Below, one piece after another: positions 43,326 to 52,118 of a stretch of DNA of 64,000 bases. The DNA is from Variovorax sp. OV329 (GTDB lineage Bacteria > Pseudomonadota > Gammaproteobacteria > Burkholderiales > Burkholderiaceae_C): NCBI RefSeq assembly GCF_900114785.1, contig NZ_FOUG01000021.1, positions 1 to 64,000 on the forward strand, written 5' to 3'. Position 1 is the first letter of the stretch. Every line of letters starts with the position of its first letter. A model generated the notes under the pieces. The model did no database searches and had not been told where the DNA came from. It saw only the letters and a list, made by a program, of their open reading frames with translations. Position numbers and translations under genes: made by a program.

Positions 43326-43535
43326 ATGAACGCCAAAGCCGTCGTCGAACTCCTCGCCAAGGACCTCAACTCGCAGGGCGGGGTCTTCTGCCCCAACCCC
43401 AAGGCCGACATGAAGCTGTGGAGCGGCCACCCCAAGGTCTACCTGGACGTGGCCCGCCTGGGCGAGGCCAAGTGCCCCTACTGCGGCACCGTCTACCGCC
43501 TCAAAGCGGGCGAGGTGGCTGCGGGGCACCACTAG
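43326..43535 (+). CDS. Small zinc-finger (CHCC) domain protein
   Basis: A 69-residue protein of the zf-CHCC family. The metal ligands are Cys in GGVFCPNPK, His in WSGHPKVYLD and the Cys pair in AKCPYCGTVY, the same domain as the 13-kDa subunit of complex I, though stand-alone bacterial versions have unknown roles. It is in the ilvE transcript. The last 35 bases overlap the convergent O-antigen ligase gene. Confidence 0.9.
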   Translation: MNAKAVVELLAKDLNSQGGVFCPNPKADMKLWSGHPKVYLDVARLGEAKCPYCGTVYRLKAGEVAAGHH

Positions 43536-44784
43536 CCGGCGTCCCGCTCTGCAGGATGCCCGAGAAGCGCGGCGGCAAGACGCCGCGCCACGGGCTTCCT
43601 TCCTCCTGGGCCAGGCGCAGGCACAGGAAGGTGATCCACAGCAGGCTCAGCCCGATCTGGGCATCGCGCATCGCCGAATTGAGGCTGGCCGCGATCAGCA
43701 TGGTCAGCATGGCCACGAAGCCGATGCGCCCCGTGAGGTCGGCGCGCCGCCAGCACACCCACACGCCCCACGCCAGGATCAGGAACAGCGTCGCGAAGCC
43801 CGGGATGCCGGCTTGCGAGCCCATCCACAGGTAGTCGTTGTGCGGCATGTTCTTGTAGTCGAGCACCTTGGGCGCGCGCTTCTTCCATTCGCTGGTCCAG
43901 GCGCCGATGCCCAGGCCGGTGGCGGGTGCGTCCAGCATCATCTCGCCGGTCAGCTTGTACATGTAGTAGCGCGTGACCCAGCTCGCGTCCGATTGCACGC
44001 CGGCCTGCGCCTGCTCCAGCTCGGTCACGCCGAGCTCGAACTTGTTCTTGATGGACTGGGGCATCTGCCAGACGCCCAGGCCGGCGATGAGGATGGCCGC
44101 GCCCAGCGCCACCAGCAGCCCGCGCGGATGGCGGCGGAACTGGTGGAAGCAGGCGGCGAACACGCAAATCAGCATGGCCAGCAGCGAGGTGCGCGAAGGC
44201 AGCGCCAGGCTCACCACGATGGCCATCAGCACCGTCACCGTGAAGGCCGGACCGGCCCAGTGCCAGCGCTGCGCGTCGCTCAGGTGCGCCAGGCCCAGCA
44301 CCGCTGCGCCGGCGCCGAGGGTGGCGAAAAGCAGCGCGTCGTTGATCGACTTGTTGCCCTGCATGGAGGTGACCGCGCGCCAGATCTGCGCGTCGGGCAG
44401 CACGCCCAGGTGGTACAGCACGATCAGCAGCAGCCCCAGCGCCGAAGCCAGCAGGAAGGCCCGCAGCGCCCAGATGCATTCCTCGCGAGACAGCGCCAGC
44501 GCCATCAGCATGGTCAGCGCGATGCGGATGCCGTGGAAGAGGTCGAGCCCTGTTTCCTTGTAGTGCGGACGGAATGCCAGCACCACCAGCGTCCAGCCCA
44601 CGTAGGCGGCGATGGGCCAGAACAGCGGATGCTGGCGCACCCGCGCCGCGCGCTCGCGCCAGCTGCCGCCCACGGCCATGGCGATCATGAGGAACAGGAA
44701 GGCGGCGTAGTTGACGCCCACCGGCATGTAGACCACGAAGCCCCAGAAGGCGGCCGCATGGCGAGCAAGACGAGTACGGAACAT
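43501..44784 (-). CDS. O-antigen ligase (WaaL)/polymerase-like membrane protein
   Basis: A 427-residue inner-membrane protein with about eleven spans and a large periplasmic loop. The conserved NMPHNDYLWMGSQAGIPG segment carries the His of the ligase family; an Arg-rich TSDASWVTRYYMYKL-type loop (near residue 290) precedes it. Members transfer a lipid-linked glycan to lipid A core or to protein. Start is the ATG at 44784. No glycosyltransferases nearby, so whether it is ligase, polymerase or PglL-like cannot be decided. Confidence 0.85.
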   Translation of the reverse strand: MFRTRLARHAAAFWGFVVYMPVGVNYAAFLFLMIAMAVGGSWRERAARVRQHPLFWPIAAYVGWTLVVLAFRPHYKETGLDLFHGIRIALTMLMALALSREECIWALRAFLLASALGLLLIVLYHLGVLPDAQIWRAVTSMQGNKSINDALLFATLGAGAAVLGLAHLSDAQRWHWAGPAFTVTVLMAIVVSLALPSRTSLLAMLICVFAACFHQFRRHPRGLLVALGAAILIAGLGVWQMPQSIKNKFELGVTELEQAQAGVQSDASWVTRYYMYKLTGEMMLDAPATGLGIGAWTSEWKKRAPKVLDYKNMPHNDYLWMGSQAGIPGFATLFLILAWGVWVCWRRADLTGRIGFVAMLTMLIAASLNSAMRDAQIGLSLLWITFLCLRLAQEEGSPWRGVLPPRFSGILQSGTPASGAPQPPRPL

Positions 44785-44837
44785 GGGCCGCGATTCTAGG
44801 CAAGCGCCCCGCAGCAGGAACATCAGGTGAATTCTTC

Positions 44838-44943
44838 GCCAGCCCCGCACCGCGGAACCGGCTCTGCCGGGCCGCAGGTGAGGTCCCCTCCTCGGGAGGT
44901 GGCGAACTACACGCAGCGAAGCGAAGTGAGAAGCCGGGAGGCT
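44838..44943 (+). repeat. 106-bp dispersed structured repeat, copy 2
   Basis: Second copy of the element at 21945-22050, same orientation. Hairpin 1 has GCGG/CCGC outer and CCGGC/GCCGG inner arms; hairpin 2 reads CCTCC-TCG-GGAGG. Compared with copy 1, positions 16/37, 22/32 and 52/60 changed together and keep pairing. The sequence CACGCAGCGAAGCGAAGTGA is identical in both. It lies between minus-strand genes, ending four bases before the kinase stop. Confidence 0.85.
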
Positions 44944-44946
44944 CGT

Positions 44947-46140
44947 CTACCGCGGCAGCGTGATGACGAAGCTGGCGCCGCCGCCCGGGCGGCTTTCGCA
45001 GCGCACGGAGCCGCCGTGGCGCTCGGCGATGGACTTCACCAGCGCCAGGCCCAGGCCCACGCCGCCTTCGCGCTCGCTGGCGCCGGGCAGGCGGTAGAAG
45101 GGCTCGAAGATGCGATCGCGCAGGGCGGGCGGAACGCCCGGGCCGCGGTCATTCACCACCACCTTGGCCTGCGGGCCCTCGGTCTGCAGTTCCAGGCTGA
45201 TGTCGTTGCCGCCGTAGCGGCGAGCGTTCTCCAGCAGGTTGCGGATGGCGCGGCGCAGCAGGCGCGGCACGCCGCGCACCGTGAGCGCGCTGGCATCGGT
45301 GCCTTCGCTCAGTTCCAGCTCGGCGTTGGTGCGGGCGCATTCCTCGGCCGCCAGGCCCACCAGCTCCACGCTTTCCACCGTGCCCATGTCGGCCTCGCGC
45401 GCATCGAGCCGGCTGGCCAGCAGGATCTCGTCGATGAGCTGGTCCAGCTCGGCGATGTTGCGCGTGATCTCGGTACGCGTGAGTTCGCTGGGATGCTGGC
45501 CCATCAGCTCCACCGCCATGCGGATGCGGGTGAGCGGCGAGCGCAGCTCGTGGCTGGCATTGGCCAGCAGCGACTTGTGCGAGCGCACCAGGGTCTCGAT
45601 GCGCGCGGCCGACTCGTTGAAGCGCTCGGCCAGGTCGGCCACCTCGTCCTCGCCGTCCTGCGGCACGCGGGCGGACAAGTCGCCCTCGCCCCAGCGCTGC
45701 ACGCTGCGCTGGAGCACTTCCAGCCGCTTGGTCATGCGCCGCACGATGGGATAGACGCCCAGCGCCACCGCCATGCCCACCAGCACGATCAGCCAGCCCG
45801 GGCCGTAGGGCGTGCGCCACCAGGGCGGCGGCGTGCGGCGGCCGTCGGGGCCGGGGATGTCCTCGCGGCGGGCCATCTGCAGGCTCAGCTTGCGGCCGTC
45901 GTCCAGGGTCACGTCGAACTCGATGCCCTTGCCGGGCACGCGCAGGGCGCTGCCGCTGCCGATCTCGCGGTCGTTGTCGTCCAGCACCACCACCGAGCGC
46001 GGCACGTTCGCGACCCGCTCGCGTTCGTTCTCGACCGCGATGCGCATCAGCCAGCTGGCCGTGAGGGTGAGCACGACGACGCCGCCGGCCACGGCCAGCC
46101 AGATGCGCACGTAGAAATGGCGCGAGTACGGGTTGAACAT
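44947..46140 (-). CDS. Sensor histidine kinase (RstB/CpxA-like)
   Basis: A 397-residue membrane kinase. Spans lie near residues 12-33 and 114-130, enclosing a short periplasmic sensor of about 80 residues; a HAMP domain follows. The phospho-acceptor is His197 in NASHELRSPLTRIR, and the ATPase has the N box NLLENARRYG, G1 DRGPGVP, F box FEPFYR and G2 GVGLGLALV. Its gene starts ten bases after the response regulator, forming one transcript. The periplasmic loop has a Pro/Trp-rich stretch; signal unknown. Confidence 0.92.
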   Translation of the reverse strand: MFNPYSRHFYVRIWLAVAGGVVVLTLTASWLMRIAVENERERVANVPRSVVVLDDNDREIGSGSALRVPGKGIEFDVTLDDGRKLSLQMARREDIPGPDGRRTPPPWWRTPYGPGWLIVLVGMAVALGVYPIVRRMTKRLEVLQRSVQRWGEGDLSARVPQDGEDEVADLAERFNESAARIETLVRSHKSLLANASHELRSPLTRIRMAVELMGQHPSELTRTEITRNIAELDQLIDEILLASRLDAREADMGTVESVELVGLAAEECARTNAELELSEGTDASALTVRGVPRLLRRAIRNLLENARRYGGNDISLELQTEGPQAKVVVNDRGPGVPPALRDRIFEPFYRLPGASEREGGVGLGLALVKSIAERHGGSVRCESRPGGGASFVITLPR

Positions 46141-46150
46141 GGCCGGCGCC

Positions 46151-46879
46151 CTAGTCCTGCTGCTTGGCGAAGACGTAGCCCACGCCGCGCACGGTGAGGA
46201 TGCGCTTGGGGTTCTTCACGTCGGCCTCGATGGCCGCGCGGATGCGGCCCATGTGCACGTCGATGGAGCGGTCGAAGGCTTCCAGCTCGCGGCCGCGCAC
46301 GGCTTCCATGATCTGGTCGCGCGTGAGCACGCGGCCGGCGCGCTCGGCCATGGCCACCAGCAGGTCGAACTGGTAGGAAGTCAGCTCGACCTCGTTGCCG
46401 GTCACCGTCACGCTGCGGGCGTTGCGGTCGATCTCCAGCGAGCCGAAGCGCAGCACCTCGGCCGCGGGCGCCTCGCTGGCGGGCGCGCCGTCGCCGCGGC
46501 GGCGCAGCACCGCGCGGATGCGCGCCAGCAATTCGCGCGGCTCGAAGGGCTTGGGCAGGTAGTCGTCCGCGCCGATCTCCAGGCCGATGATGCGGTCCAT
46601 CGGGTCGCCCTTGGCCGTCAGCATCAGCACCGGCACCTTGGCCTGTGCGCCGGGCAGGGCGCGGATGCGGCGGCACACGTCCAGCCCGTCGGTGTCCGGC
46701 AGCATCAGGTCGAGGATGACCAGGTCGGGCGCCTTGTCCTGCAGGGCCGCCATGCCGCTGGCCCCGTCGCCCGCGTGGGCCACGGCCATGCCGGACTGCG
46801 TGAGGTACTCGCCGACCATCTTCGCCAGGCGCAGGTCGTCTTCGATCATCAGGAGCTGTGGGGTACTCATCCTGGGCAT
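46151..46879 (-). CDS. OmpR-family response regulator
   Basis: A 242-residue regulator: receiver domain with acidic E13-D14-D15 and phospho-Asp57 (LVILDLMLP), then an OmpR/PhoB winged helix (LTSYQFDLLVAMAERAGRVLTR ... VDVHMGRIRAAIE, close to RstA). GGGGAGG lies seven bases before the ATG at 46879, favouring it over the ATG at 46870. It heads the regulator-kinase pair and follows the beta-ketoacyl synthase pair on the same strand by about 97 bases. Confidence 0.92.
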   Translation of the reverse strand: MPRMSTPQLLMIEDDLRLAKMVGEYLTQSGMAVAHAGDGASGMAALQDKAPDLVILDLMLPDTDGLDVCRRIRALPGAQAKVPVLMLTAKGDPMDRIIGLEIGADDYLPKPFEPRELLARIRAVLRRRGDGAPASEAPAAEVLRFGSLEIDRNARSVTVTGNEVELTSYQFDLLVAMAERAGRVLTRDQIMEAVRGRELEAFDRSIDVHMGRIRAAIEADVKNPKRILTVRGVGYVFAKQQD

Positions 46880-46976
46880 GGTCAGGCCTCCCCGGCAAGC
46901 GGGATTGAATGCTTTGTAAAGTTGCGTAAAGGAGGCCACGCCAGGTGGCTGGCGCGCCTTCCTTTCGGGGTGGGCC

Positions 46977-47792
46977 TCAGGCCAGCGGACGCAGCGACAG
47001 GCGCAGCGCCAGGCGGGCCGACAGCGGCATCGCCAGTTGCGCCTCGCCGCCGCGGGCCAGCGCCTCGAACAGCGGCAGTGCGTCGGCCAGGCTGTTGCCC
47101 CGGACGGCGCGCGCCGCGTCGGACTGCAGCGCCACCGGCTCGGCCGGGCCCTCGGCCAGCGACCAGTCGAAGGCAGCCAGCGAACGCTCGCTGCGCTGCG
47201 GCGAGATCACGATGGCCGCGGCCAGCATGCCCTCGCTGTGCACGGCCGAGGCCAGCGGGCCCACGGCCTGCACGTCGAAGCCGGTGAGCAGCACGGCCTG
47301 CTGGTCGCAGGCGCATTGGGCGGCGGCCTCCAGCAGGCCGGCGGCGAAGGTGGCCTCGAAGGAAGCCACCGAGTTGCTCGACGCCATGCAGCCGGTGCCG
47401 ATGGTCCAGTAGCCCACCGCCGCGTTGTGCACCGAGTTGTGGAATTTGGTGGGCGAGAGCAGCGTGGGCTCGCTGGCGAGCGTGGCGCACATGTAGTCGT
47501 TGATGGCCAGGTCGCCATGCGCCGAGGCGAAGATGCAGGGCAGGTCGGCGGCCTGACGGCCGGCGGCGGCCACCGAGGCGGCCGCCACTTCGAGCGCGAT
47601 GGCCACGGAGTCGGGCGCGCGGCGGCGCTCGGCCGGGGCCAGCACCTGCGGCGCGGGGCGCTTCGCCGGCGGATCGACCGGCGCGCCCTCGCCGCGGAAG
47701 GCGGCGCGGGCGACGTCCCAGCTGGGCAGGGTGGGCGCCCAGAAGGCTGGGCCCTCGATGTAGAGCGTGGGGGTCGTGGCGTTCGAACTCAT
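46977..47792 (-). CDS. Beta-ketoacyl synthase-like chain length factor
   Basis: A 271-residue partial thiolase-fold protein of the ketosynthase-like N-terminal group found in aryl-polyene and related type II polyketide clusters. The active-site Cys region reads GTGCMASSNSVASFEA, but the two catalytic His of a condensing enzyme are not seen, so it is probably a non-condensing partner subunit. Its ATG overlaps the stop of the preceding ketosynthase gene by four bases (47789-47792), so the two are translated together and likely form a heterodimer. Confidence 0.75.
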   Translation of the reverse strand: MSSNATTPTLYIEGPAFWAPTLPSWDVARAAFRGEGAPVDPPAKRPAPQVLAPAERRRAPDSVAIALEVAAASVAAAGRQAADLPCIFASAHGDLAINDYMCATLASEPTLLSPTKFHNSVHNAAVGYWTIGTGCMASSNSVASFEATFAAGLLEAAAQCACDQQAVLLTGFDVQAVGPLASAVHSEGMLAAAIVISPQRSERSLAAFDWSLAEGPAEPVALQSDAARAVRGNSLADALPLFEALARGGEAQLAMPLSARLALRLSLRPLA

Positions 47793-48994
47793 GCGGCGGC
47801 TCCCTGGCCGAAGATCAGGGCGCAGTTGTTGCCGCCGAAACCGAAGGAATTGCTCAGCGCGTGGCGCACGGCGCCGCGCGCGCCCTGCAGGCGCACCTGC
47901 GGGCCGCAGTCGGCATCGAGCTCGCTGCTGTTGATGGTGCCGGGCATCCAGCCGGTTTCCAGCGCCAGCAGGCTGATGACTGCCTCCACGATGCCGGCCG
48001 CGCCCAGCGTGTGGCCGGTGAAGCCCTTGGTCGAGCTGGCGTGGGTGCTGGCCGGGAAGCGACGAGCCACCAGGCCGGCTTCGACCTCGTCGTTCTTGGT
48101 GCTCGCCGTGCCGTGCAGGTTGATGTAGTCGATGGCGTCGGTGGACAGGCCCGCGCGGGCCAGGGCGTCGTCGAGCGCGCGCTCGGCGCCCAGGCCCTGG
48201 GGGTGCGGCGTGGACATGTGGTGGGCGTCGCTGGCCTCGCCGTAGCCCAGCAGCAGCGGCGCGCCGGCGGCGCCCGCATCGGCGCGCTCCAGCAAGGCGT
48301 AGCCGGCCGCCTCGCCCAGGCTGATGCCGTCGCGCTGCGCATCGAAGGGGCGGCAGGGCGCGGAGGAGACCAGCTCCAGCGAGTTGAAGCCGAACAGCAC
48401 GCTGCCGCACAGCGTGTCGACCCCGCCCACCACGGCCGCATCGGCCAGGCCCAGGCGGATCAGCCGCTCGGCCGACGCGAAGGCCTTGGCGCTGGAGGAG
48501 CAGGCGGTGGAGATGGTCTCGCAGGGCCCTTCCAGGCCCAGCGCGTCCTGCACGAACATGCCCAGCGAATGGGGGGTGTGCACCAGCGGTCGGCGCTGCG
48601 CCGGCTGGAAGCGGCCTTCGGCGTCGACCTGCGTGTAGGCCTCCTCGGTCTCGCCGATGGCGGAGGTGGAGGTGCCCAGGATCAGGGCCACGCGGCTCGC
48701 GCCGTAGCGCGAGCGCGCGGTGGCCACCGACTCGAGGAAGCCGTCGGCCTGCAGGCCCAGCCACGCCAGGCGGTTGTTGCGGCAGTCCCAGCGGGACAGG
48801 TGTTCGGGCAACTTCAGGGACTCGAGGCCGTCGACGCGGCCGATGAAGGTGGGCAGCGGCGCGTCGCCGAAGTCGTTGGCGCGCAGGCCGCTGCGCGCGG
48901 TTTGAAGGGCATCGGCCAGGGCCGTCTTGCCCACGCCCACGGCCGTGGTGGCGGTGTAGGCGCTGATGCGAAGGGGAGGAATGGGAGAGGGCAC
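47789..48994 (-). CDS. Beta-ketoacyl-ACP synthase (FabF-like)
   Basis: A 401-residue ketosynthase. The Cys nucleophile lies in ETISTACSSSAKAFASAE, the two His in NLHGTASTKNDEVE and STKGFTGHTLGAAG, all required for condensation. I chose the GTG at 48994 because it leaves a normal N-terminus (PPLRISAYTATTAVG); no good Shine-Dalgarno is present. With the chain length factor it resembles the core pair of aryl-polyene or xanthomonadin-like pathways, yet no ACP, ketoreductase or dehydratase is near. Likely stop-to-start spacing suggests a transcript with ampG. Confidence 0.85.
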   Translation of the reverse strand: MPSPIPPLRISAYTATTAVGVGKTALADALQTARSGLRANDFGDAPLPTFIGRVDGLESLKLPEHLSRWDCRNNRLAWLGLQADGFLESVATARSRYGASRVALILGTSTSAIGETEEAYTQVDAEGRFQPAQRRPLVHTPHSLGMFVQDALGLEGPCETISTACSSSAKAFASAERLIRLGLADAAVVGGVDTLCGSVLFGFNSLELVSSAPCRPFDAQRDGISLGEAAGYALLERADAGAAGAPLLLGYGEASDAHHMSTPHPQGLGAERALDDALARAGLSTDAIDYINLHGTASTKNDEVEAGLVARRFPASTHASSTKGFTGHTLGAAGIVEAVISLLALETGWMPGTINSSELDADCGPQVRLQGARGAVRHALSNSFGFGGNNCALIFGQGAAA

Positions 48995-49037
48995 TGGAGG
49001 AATGGGAAAACGAAGGACGAAAGGCTGTTTGTAGCAG

Positions 49038-50429
49038 CTAGCGGGTGGGCGCCGGATCGGGCAATGCCGAATGGCCCTTGCCGGTGCTGCGCAGCGCCAG
49101 CGCCACCAGCACCACCACCGGCAGGCCCAGCGCGGCGGTGGCATTGAAGAAGGCGGCGTAGCCGAAGTGGTCGACGAATTCGCCCGAATAGCCCGCGATG
49201 TACTTGGGCAGCAGCAGCATCATCGAGCTGAACAGGGCGTACTGCGTGGCCGAGTAGTTCACGTTGGTGAGGCTGGAGAGGTAGCCGACGAACGCGGCCG
49301 AAGCGATGCCGCCGGCCAGGTTGTCGGCCGACACCACCGCAATCAGGCCGCGAAGGTCGTGTCCCTGCCCGGCCAGCCAGGCGAACAGCAGGTTGCTGGC
49401 CGCGCTGAGCACCGCGCCGAGCATCAGGATGCGGGCGACGCCGAAGCGGGCCGACAGCACGCCGCCCACGAAGGCGCCCACCAGCGTCATGATCACGCCG
49501 AACACCTTGCTGACCGAAGCCACCTCGTCCTTGGTGTAGCCCATGTCCACGTAGAAAGGGTTGGCCATGATGCCCATCACCACGTCGCTGATGCGGTAGA
49601 CGGCGATCAGCGACAGGATCAGCACCGCCTGCCAGCGGTAGCGGCGCACGAAGTCGGCGAAGGGCTCCACCAGCACGTCCTGCAGCCATTCGCGGGCATT
49701 GCGGGGCGCGGGCAGTTCGCGCCGCTGCGGCTCTGGCGAGAGCAATACCGCCAGCACGCCCACCACCATCGACGCGGCCATGGCCAGGTAGGCCACCTTC
49801 CAGGCGCCGTTCTGGTAGCCGCCCATGCCGCTCACCTCGGCCCGCGCCGCGATCCACAGCACGCCGGCGCCGGCCCAGATCATGGCCACGCGGTAGCCGG
49901 TCTGGTAGGCCGCGGCCAGGGCGGCCTGCTTGTCGGTGGCGGCGGACTCGATGCGGTAGGCATCCAGCGCGATGTCCTGCGTGGCCGAGCCGAAGGCCAC
50001 CACGAGCGCGCACCACACCAGCGGCTCCAGGCGGGTGCTCGGATCGATGAGCGCCATGCCGGCCAGGCCGGCGATCACGATGGCCTGGGCCAGCAAAAGC
50101 CAGCCGCGCCGGCGGCCCAGCAGGGTGGTGAGCGGTGGCAAGGGCAAGCGGTCCACCAGCGGCGCCCATGCCCATTTGAAGGCGTACATCAGGCCCACCC
50201 AGCTCAGGTAGCCGATGGCCGCCCGGTCGATGCCGGCCTCGCGCAGCCTGAAACCCAGGGTGCCCAGCACCAGCAGCAGCGGCAGGCCGGCGGAGAAGCC
50301 CAGGGCCAGCATGCGCAGCGTGGCCGGCTCGCGGTAGACGGCCAGGGCTTCGCGCCAGGAGCGGGCGGGCGGGGCGGATTCCGGGGCAGGGGCGTTGGAC
50401 GGCTCGGCGCCCTTGGAGGGGAAATGCAT
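49038..50429 (-). CDS. ampG: Muropeptide permease AmpG
   Basis: A 463-residue MFS-type permease for GlcNAc-anhydroMurNAc peptides in cell-wall recycling. About fourteen spans; LGFSAGLPLLLVLGTLGFRL and YRVAMIWAGAGVLW are AmpG-like, and the loop QDIALDAYRIE is characteristic. Start ATG at 50429. Divergent from an M48 protease, with 36 bases between. Links to beta-lactamase induction via AmpR are known for the family; no ampR here. Confidence 0.9.
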   Translation of the reverse strand: MHFPSKGAEPSNAPAPESAPPARSWREALAVYREPATLRMLALGFSAGLPLLLVLGTLGFRLREAGIDRAAIGYLSWVGLMYAFKWAWAPLVDRLPLPPLTTLLGRRRGWLLLAQAIVIAGLAGMALIDPSTRLEPLVWCALVVAFGSATQDIALDAYRIESAATDKQAALAAAYQTGYRVAMIWAGAGVLWIAARAEVSGMGGYQNGAWKVAYLAMAASMVVGVLAVLLSPEPQRRELPAPRNAREWLQDVLVEPFADFVRRYRWQAVLILSLIAVYRISDVVMGIMANPFYVDMGYTKDEVASVSKVFGVIMTLVGAFVGGVLSARFGVARILMLGAVLSAASNLLFAWLAGQGHDLRGLIAVVSADNLAGGIASAAFVGYLSSLTNVNYSATQYALFSSMMLLLPKYIAGYSGEFVDHFGYAAFFNATAALGLPVVVLVALALRSTGKGHSALPDPAPTR

Positions 50430-50465
50430 GCAGACAGTGAGGTGGGCTGTCCTTATTATTCCCGC

Positions 50466-51296
50466 ATGTGTCTGAACTGCCACTTTTCTTCCGGGCGCCT
50501 GAACCCCCGTCGCGCCTTCCTGCTGGCCGCCGGTGCCGGCCTGGCGGCGCCCGCGCTTGCGCAGGTGAGCGTGGGCGCGCCATCAGCGGCGCGCAACATC
50601 GTGCCGGCCGAGAACCTGGAGCAGGCCGGCGCGCAGCAGTACGCGCAGCTGCTGGCGCAGGCGAAGCAGAAAGGCGCCCTGGCGCCCGACGGCAACGCGC
50701 AGCTCAAGCGCCTGCGCGCCATCGCGGCGCGCATCATTCCCTTCGCGCCGCAATGGAACCCGCGCGCCGCGCAATGGAAATGGGAAGTCAACCTGATCGG
50801 CAGCAAGCAGATCAACGCCTTCTGCATGCCCGGCGGCAAGATCGCCTTCTACACCGGCATCCTCGACCAGCTGCAGCTCACCGACGACGAGGTCGCCATG
50901 GTGATGGGCCACGAGGTGGCGCACGCGCTGCGCGAGCATGCGCGCGAGCAGCTGGCCAAGAGCACCGGCACCGGCCTGGCGCTGTCCATCGGCGCGCAGC
51001 TGCTGGGCCTGGGCCAGATGGGCGACCTGGCCGCCCGCGGTGCCACGCAACTGCTGACGCTGCAGTTCAGCCGCACCGACGAATCCGAGGCCGACCTGGT
51101 CGGCCTGGAGTTGGCCGCCCGCGCCGGCTTCAACCCGCGCGCCTCCGTCACCCTGTGGCAGAAGATGGGCCGCGCCAGCAAGGACAGCGGCGGCACCAGC
51201 TTCCTCTCGACCCACCCCAGCGGGCCGGACCGCATCCGCAACCTGGAAGCGAACATCCCCAAGGTCGAGGGGCTGTACCAGTCGGCGAAGCGCTAG
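50466..51296 (+). CDS. M48-family zinc metalloprotease
   Basis: A 276-residue secreted or periplasmic protease. The signal NPRRAFLLAAGAGLAAPALAQ carries twin arginines, so Tat export is possible. The zinc site is HEVAH (near residue 158) with the third ligand Glu in DESEADLVG. The C-terminus contains the FLSTHPSGPDRIRNL motif of the YggG/LoiP and BepA groups. No membrane anchor other than the signal. Its stop is 12 bases from the stop of a convergent SDR gene. Confidence 0.9.
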   Translation: MCLNCHFSSGRLNPRRAFLLAAGAGLAAPALAQVSVGAPSAARNIVPAENLEQAGAQQYAQLLAQAKQKGALAPDGNAQLKRLRAIAARIIPFAPQWNPRAAQWKWEVNLIGSKQINAFCMPGGKIAFYTGILDQLQLTDDEVAMVMGHEVAHALREHAREQLAKSTGTGLALSIGAQLLGLGQMGDLAARGATQLLTLQFSRTDESEADLVGLELAARAGFNPRASVTLWQKMGRASKDSGGTSFLSTHPSGPDRIRNLEANIPKVEGLYQSAKR

Positions 51297-51308
51297 GCCG
51301 ACGCCGAC

Positions 51309-52022
51309 TCACACGTGGCGGGTGATCCCGCCATCCACGCGGATGTTCTGCCCGGTGATGTAGCCCGCATCGTCCGAGAGCAGGAAGGCGGCGGTCTTCG
51401 CGATCTCCTCGACCTTGCCCAGCCGCGCCATCGGCACGGCCTGCGCGATCTCCGGCTTGTGGGCCAGGCTGTCGACATAACCCGGCAGCAGCGCGTTCAT
51501 GCGGATGTTGTTGGCCGCGTAGCGGTCGGCGTAGAGCTTGGTGAAGGCGCCCACCGCCGCGCGGTACACGCATGACACCGGGAATTTCGGCGAGGGCTCG
51601 AAGGCCGCGAAGGTGGTGATGTTGACGAAGGCGCCCCGGCCCTGGGCCAGCATCAGCGGCGTCACCAGCCGGGCCATGCGCTGCACCGACAGCACCATCA
51701 TGTCGTTGCCCAGCATCCAGCTCTCGTCGGCAATGTCCAGCAGCTCGCCCTTGGGCGGATGGCCGGTGTGGTTGACCACGGCGTCCACGCGGCCGAAGGC
51801 CTGCACCGTGCCCTCCACCAGGCGCTGCAGGTCCTCGAGCCTGGCGACCGAGCCGCTGACGCCGAAGCCGCCCAGTTCCTTGGCGAGGGCCTCGGCGCTG
51901 CCCGACGGTGACATCAGCGCGAGCTTGTAGCCGCGCGCATGCAGCTCGCGCGCAATGGCCGCGCCAATGCCGCGCCCGGCGGCGGTGACGATGGCGACGG
52001 GGGCGTTGTCCTGTGTGTTCAT
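51309..52022 (-). CDS. SDR-family oxidoreductase with altered active site
   Basis: A 237-residue short-chain dehydrogenase/reductase. The Rossmann motif TAAGRGIGAAIA is intact and the C-terminal RVDGGITR is usual. The catalytic YxxxK is changed: the Tyr is followed by RAAV (VYRAAVGAF), so the Lys is Val, and the position 13 before the Tyr, normally Ser, is Ala. It may be inactive or use a different mechanism. Divergent from atzF; the 96-base gap holds the sigma-54-like promoter and the 23-bp operator, so it may be co-regulated. Confidence 0.8.
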   Translation of the reverse strand: MNTQDNAPVAIVTAAGRGIGAAIARELHARGYKLALMSPSGSAEALAKELGGFGVSGSVARLEDLQRLVEGTVQAFGRVDAVVNHTGHPPKGELLDIADESWMLGNDMMVLSVQRMARLVTPLMLAQGRGAFVNITTFAAFEPSPKFPVSCVYRAAVGAFTKLYADRYAANNIRMNALLPGYVDSLAHKPEIAQAVPMARLGKVEEIAKTAAFLLSDDAGYITGQNIRVDGGITRHV

Positions 52023-52072
52023 GGGTGCTTCTTTCTGTTGCTGATGTCGCAGCGCGATCAGACCGCGCAGCT

Positions 52073-52088
52073 TGGCACATTGTTTGCA
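52073..52088 (+). promoter_or_regulatory. Sigma-54 type promoter of atzF operon
   Basis: TGGCAC-ATTGT-TTGCA matches the -24/-12 consensus fully, with GG (52074-52075) and GC (52086-52087) 12 bases apart. Transcription would begin near 52099, inside the downstream palindrome. No clear NtrC dyad was seen in the 50 bases upstream. Confidence 0.65.
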
Positions 52089-52092
52089 ATGC

Positions 52093-52115
52093 ATCTTGTA
52101 CACAAGACAGGATGC
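52093..52115 (-). promoter_or_regulatory. Ureide regulon operator, site 1
   Basis: On the minus strand it reads GCATCCTGTCTTGT, GTA, CAAGAT; the core TCTTGT-AC-ACAAGA is a perfect inverted repeat on either strand. It matches site 2 (58794-58816) at 20 of 23 positions. TTGT...ACAA dyads are typical of FadR-type GntR repressors. Placement on the predicted start of transcription implies repression. Confidence 0.7.
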
Positions 52116-52118
52116 TTG

